Shown: piece after piece, positions 41,890-42,834 of the stretch
Numbering within the stretch: position 1 is the first letter of the stretch
How the letters are laid out: each line of letters opens with the position of its first letter
IMG/VR virus record: IMGVR_UViG_3300010430_000136
Location: 1-42,834 of that record
DNA: 42,834 nt
Reading direction: 5' to 3' (one strand)
Source of the DNA: a virus
The notes under the pieces: generated by a model
The model's database searches: none
What the model was told of the DNA's origin: nothing
Seen by the model: only the letters and a program-made list of their open reading frames with translations
Made by a program: the position numbers and the translations under genes

Positions 41890-41901
41890 TATAGGATTGT
41901 T
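41890..41901 (-). promoter_or_regulatory. Late-type promoter word for the beta subunit gene
   Basis: Reads AACA-ATCCTA-TA on the minus strand, followed after 3 bases by AAGGAG. This groups the beta gene with virion genes. Confidence 0.68.
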
Positions 41902-41946
41902 AAACATATCATTACGGCACTAAAAGTTATTTTTCACCCCATAGGG

Positions 41947-41958
41947 GACATTTAAATA
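41947..41958 (+). promoter_or_regulatory. Late-type promoter word for the 105-aa gene
   Basis: Reads GACA-TTTAAA-TA with GGG before it, 4 bases before AAAGGAGG. Divergent from the beta promoter. Confidence 0.66.
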
Positions 41959-41978
41959 AGCAAAGGAGGCTATTGGTT

Positions 41979-42296
41979 ATGAGTAAAACTAGATCAATCC
42001 GAGATATGATTGGTAAGAAGAAGGAACGTATCATTAAAACCAATGCAGAGTTTATTGATATCAATAAACCTTTAATGAAAGCATTATTCGGTATTAGCGT
42101 CTGGGGCAAAGAGGCGTATGAAGAAGATGTTATGGAATTGATCATAGGAGACTATGATGATTCAATTGGTGAGGGTAAAAGATTATTCCAAGCTATCTAT
42201 GAAGAAGGTAAAGCTAAATTTGGTAAAAACTTACGAACAAAATCAGGGCGAATTGTAGATCCTGAGGGTCGTATATACTTAATACCTAAAGTGTAA
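41979..42296 (+). CDS. Hypothetical small protein
   Basis: 105 aa from ATG at 41979, 9 bases after AAAGGAGG; the TTG at 41973 is too near that site. Basic, with a Lys/Arg-rich start (TRSIRDMIGKKKERIIK), a helix (EEDVMELIIGDYDDSIGEGKRLFQAIYEEG) and a short basic C-terminal strand segment (GRIVDPEGRIYLIPKV). No family was recognised. A late-type word (GACA-N6-TA) is just upstream; it is divergent from the beta gene. Confidence 0.75.
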   Translation: MSKTRSIRDMIGKKKERIIKTNAEFIDINKPLMKALFGISVWGKEAYEEDVMELIIGDYDDSIGEGKRLFQAIYEEGKAKFGKNLRTKSGRIVDPEGRIYLIPKV

Positions 42297-42308
42297 ATTA
42301 AAATGGCG

Positions 42309-42320
42309 GACAAATAAATA
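42309..42320 (+). promoter_or_regulatory. Late-type promoter word for the last gene
   Basis: Reads GACA-AATAAA-TA, 31 bases before the ATG at 42351, in the gap between two plus-strand genes. Confidence 0.6.
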
Positions 42321-42350
42321 AATAACTATTTATCGAGGAGGTTTACTATC

Positions 42351-42834
42351 ATGAAAGAACTTAAACATAATCAAAACGTACAAGAGGTAATAGCAGAGAT
42401 TCAAGCATCTCTTCCGGCTATTCGTCGAGTGAAAAACAAAGAAACTAACGAATATGAAGAGAAGCCATCAATCAATACTAAGTACAATGAGAAACAATTC
42501 CGTAAATTAGTATTAGCTATCTTATCGGATGAATCTTATGTTGAATCAGAACATTTCGAAAGTCTAGCTAAGAAAGTAACGAAGAATCCTAATAAGTCAT
42601 TACGTAAGGTACTTCATAAGCTTCTTAAAGCTGCAGATGTTAAAAGTGAAGATGAACGTGATCAAATTATCGATTCAGCAGATATCTATGATAATGATCT
42701 AGCAGATCTTATTATTGATACTTATGAAGAAAATGCTCATCTTTATATGAAGTCAGGTAAAACAGTTCGTATGTTGGCCGATAAGCCTATGACTTTATCG
42801 TTATTCTATACTGATCGTAAGAATACAGATAATC
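42351..42834 (+). CDS. Hypothetical protein, C-terminus outside window
   Basis: 161 codons seen, open to the right edge. The ATG at 42351 follows CGAGGAGG at 7-bases spacing and its own late-type word (42309-42320) lies upstream. Charged, helical, with segments NEKQFRKLVLAILSD and KNPNKSLRKVLHKLLKAAD. Codon use is rather regular (many CGT, GCT), consistent with an abundantly made protein. No family was recognised from the visible part. Confidence 0.72.
   Translation, partial: MKELKHNQNVQEVIAEIQASLPAIRRVKNKETNEYEEKPSINTKYNEKQFRKLVLAILSDESYVESEHFESLAKKVTKNPNKSLRKVLHKLLKAADVKSEDERDQIIDSADIYDNDLADLIIDTYEENAHLYMKSGKTVRMLADKPMTLSLFYTDRKNTDN

Noticed and set aside
41927-42145. 72-codon minus-strand frame between beta and the right-hand genes
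   Set aside because: Antisense to the 105-aa gene with its own ribosome site and promoter word; no ribosome site on this strand.
1-42834. Reassigned stop codons, as in some large gut phages
   Set aside because: TAA, TAG and TGA all end well-supported genes (for example TAG for PPK1, TGA for the 289-aa gene), so the standard code is used.

Overview
The window is one continuous piece of a large, AT-rich, tailed-phage genome, most likely a jumbo phage of a Gram-positive (Firmicute) host. Three things support this. It encodes large baseplate/tail-fibre-like proteins and an amidase endolysin with SH3b domains. Nearly every gene has a strong AGGAGG-type ribosome binding site. It also encodes parts of a phage multisubunit RNA polymerase: an undivided beta-like subunit (1406 aa) and a beta'-like subunit split into an N-half carrying NADFDGD and a C-half carrying the trigger loop and the four-cysteine zinc site. 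This is the hallmark of the phiKZ/AR9/PBS1 type of jumbo phage. No rRNA, tRNA, CRISPR array or insertion sequence was seen.

Two promoter words can be read by eye. The first, (A/G)ACA-N6-TA, sits just upstream of ribosome binding sites in front of tail genes, the endolysin, a divergent pair of holin-like genes and the beta gene. It matches the AR9 late consensus AACA(N6)TW as I remember it. The second, TGTATATATTAT, lies in front of small unknown genes, the polyphosphate kinase, RNase H, a kinase-like protein and the beta' N-half. It contains the AR9 early core ATATTAT. The window therefore appears to interleave late (virion and lysis) units with early (takeover and metabolism) units, most of them bounded by intrinsic terminators.

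Layout: 1-8460 tail/baseplate-like proteins with the endolysin inserted on the other strand; 8531-12937 four small unknown genes, then a complete polyphosphate kinase 1 with an unknown partner; 13034-15281 a divergent pair of small membrane proteins and a possible structural protein; 15349-18271 the beta' N-half unit; 18373-22681 a ten-gene early cassette of small proteins, including zinc-binding miniproteins and a 23-residue-repeat protein; 22787-27047 two large structural-like proteins with the beta' C-half at the end of the same late unit; 27114-36910 a membrane-protein cluster, an acidic kinase-like protein next to a very basic protein, RNase HI and unknowns; 36911-37652 a repeat- and hairpin-rich non-coding region; 37653-41873 beta; 41979-42834 two plus-strand genes, the second cut by the window edge.

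The most notable observations are (1) a phage polyphosphate kinase 1 with both active-site histidines, (2) the two-promoter code that sorts the genes by role, (3) a beta' C-half placed upstream of its N-half and driven by a different promoter class, and (4) the 743-base non-coding region with a 28-base direct repeat and two related hairpins.
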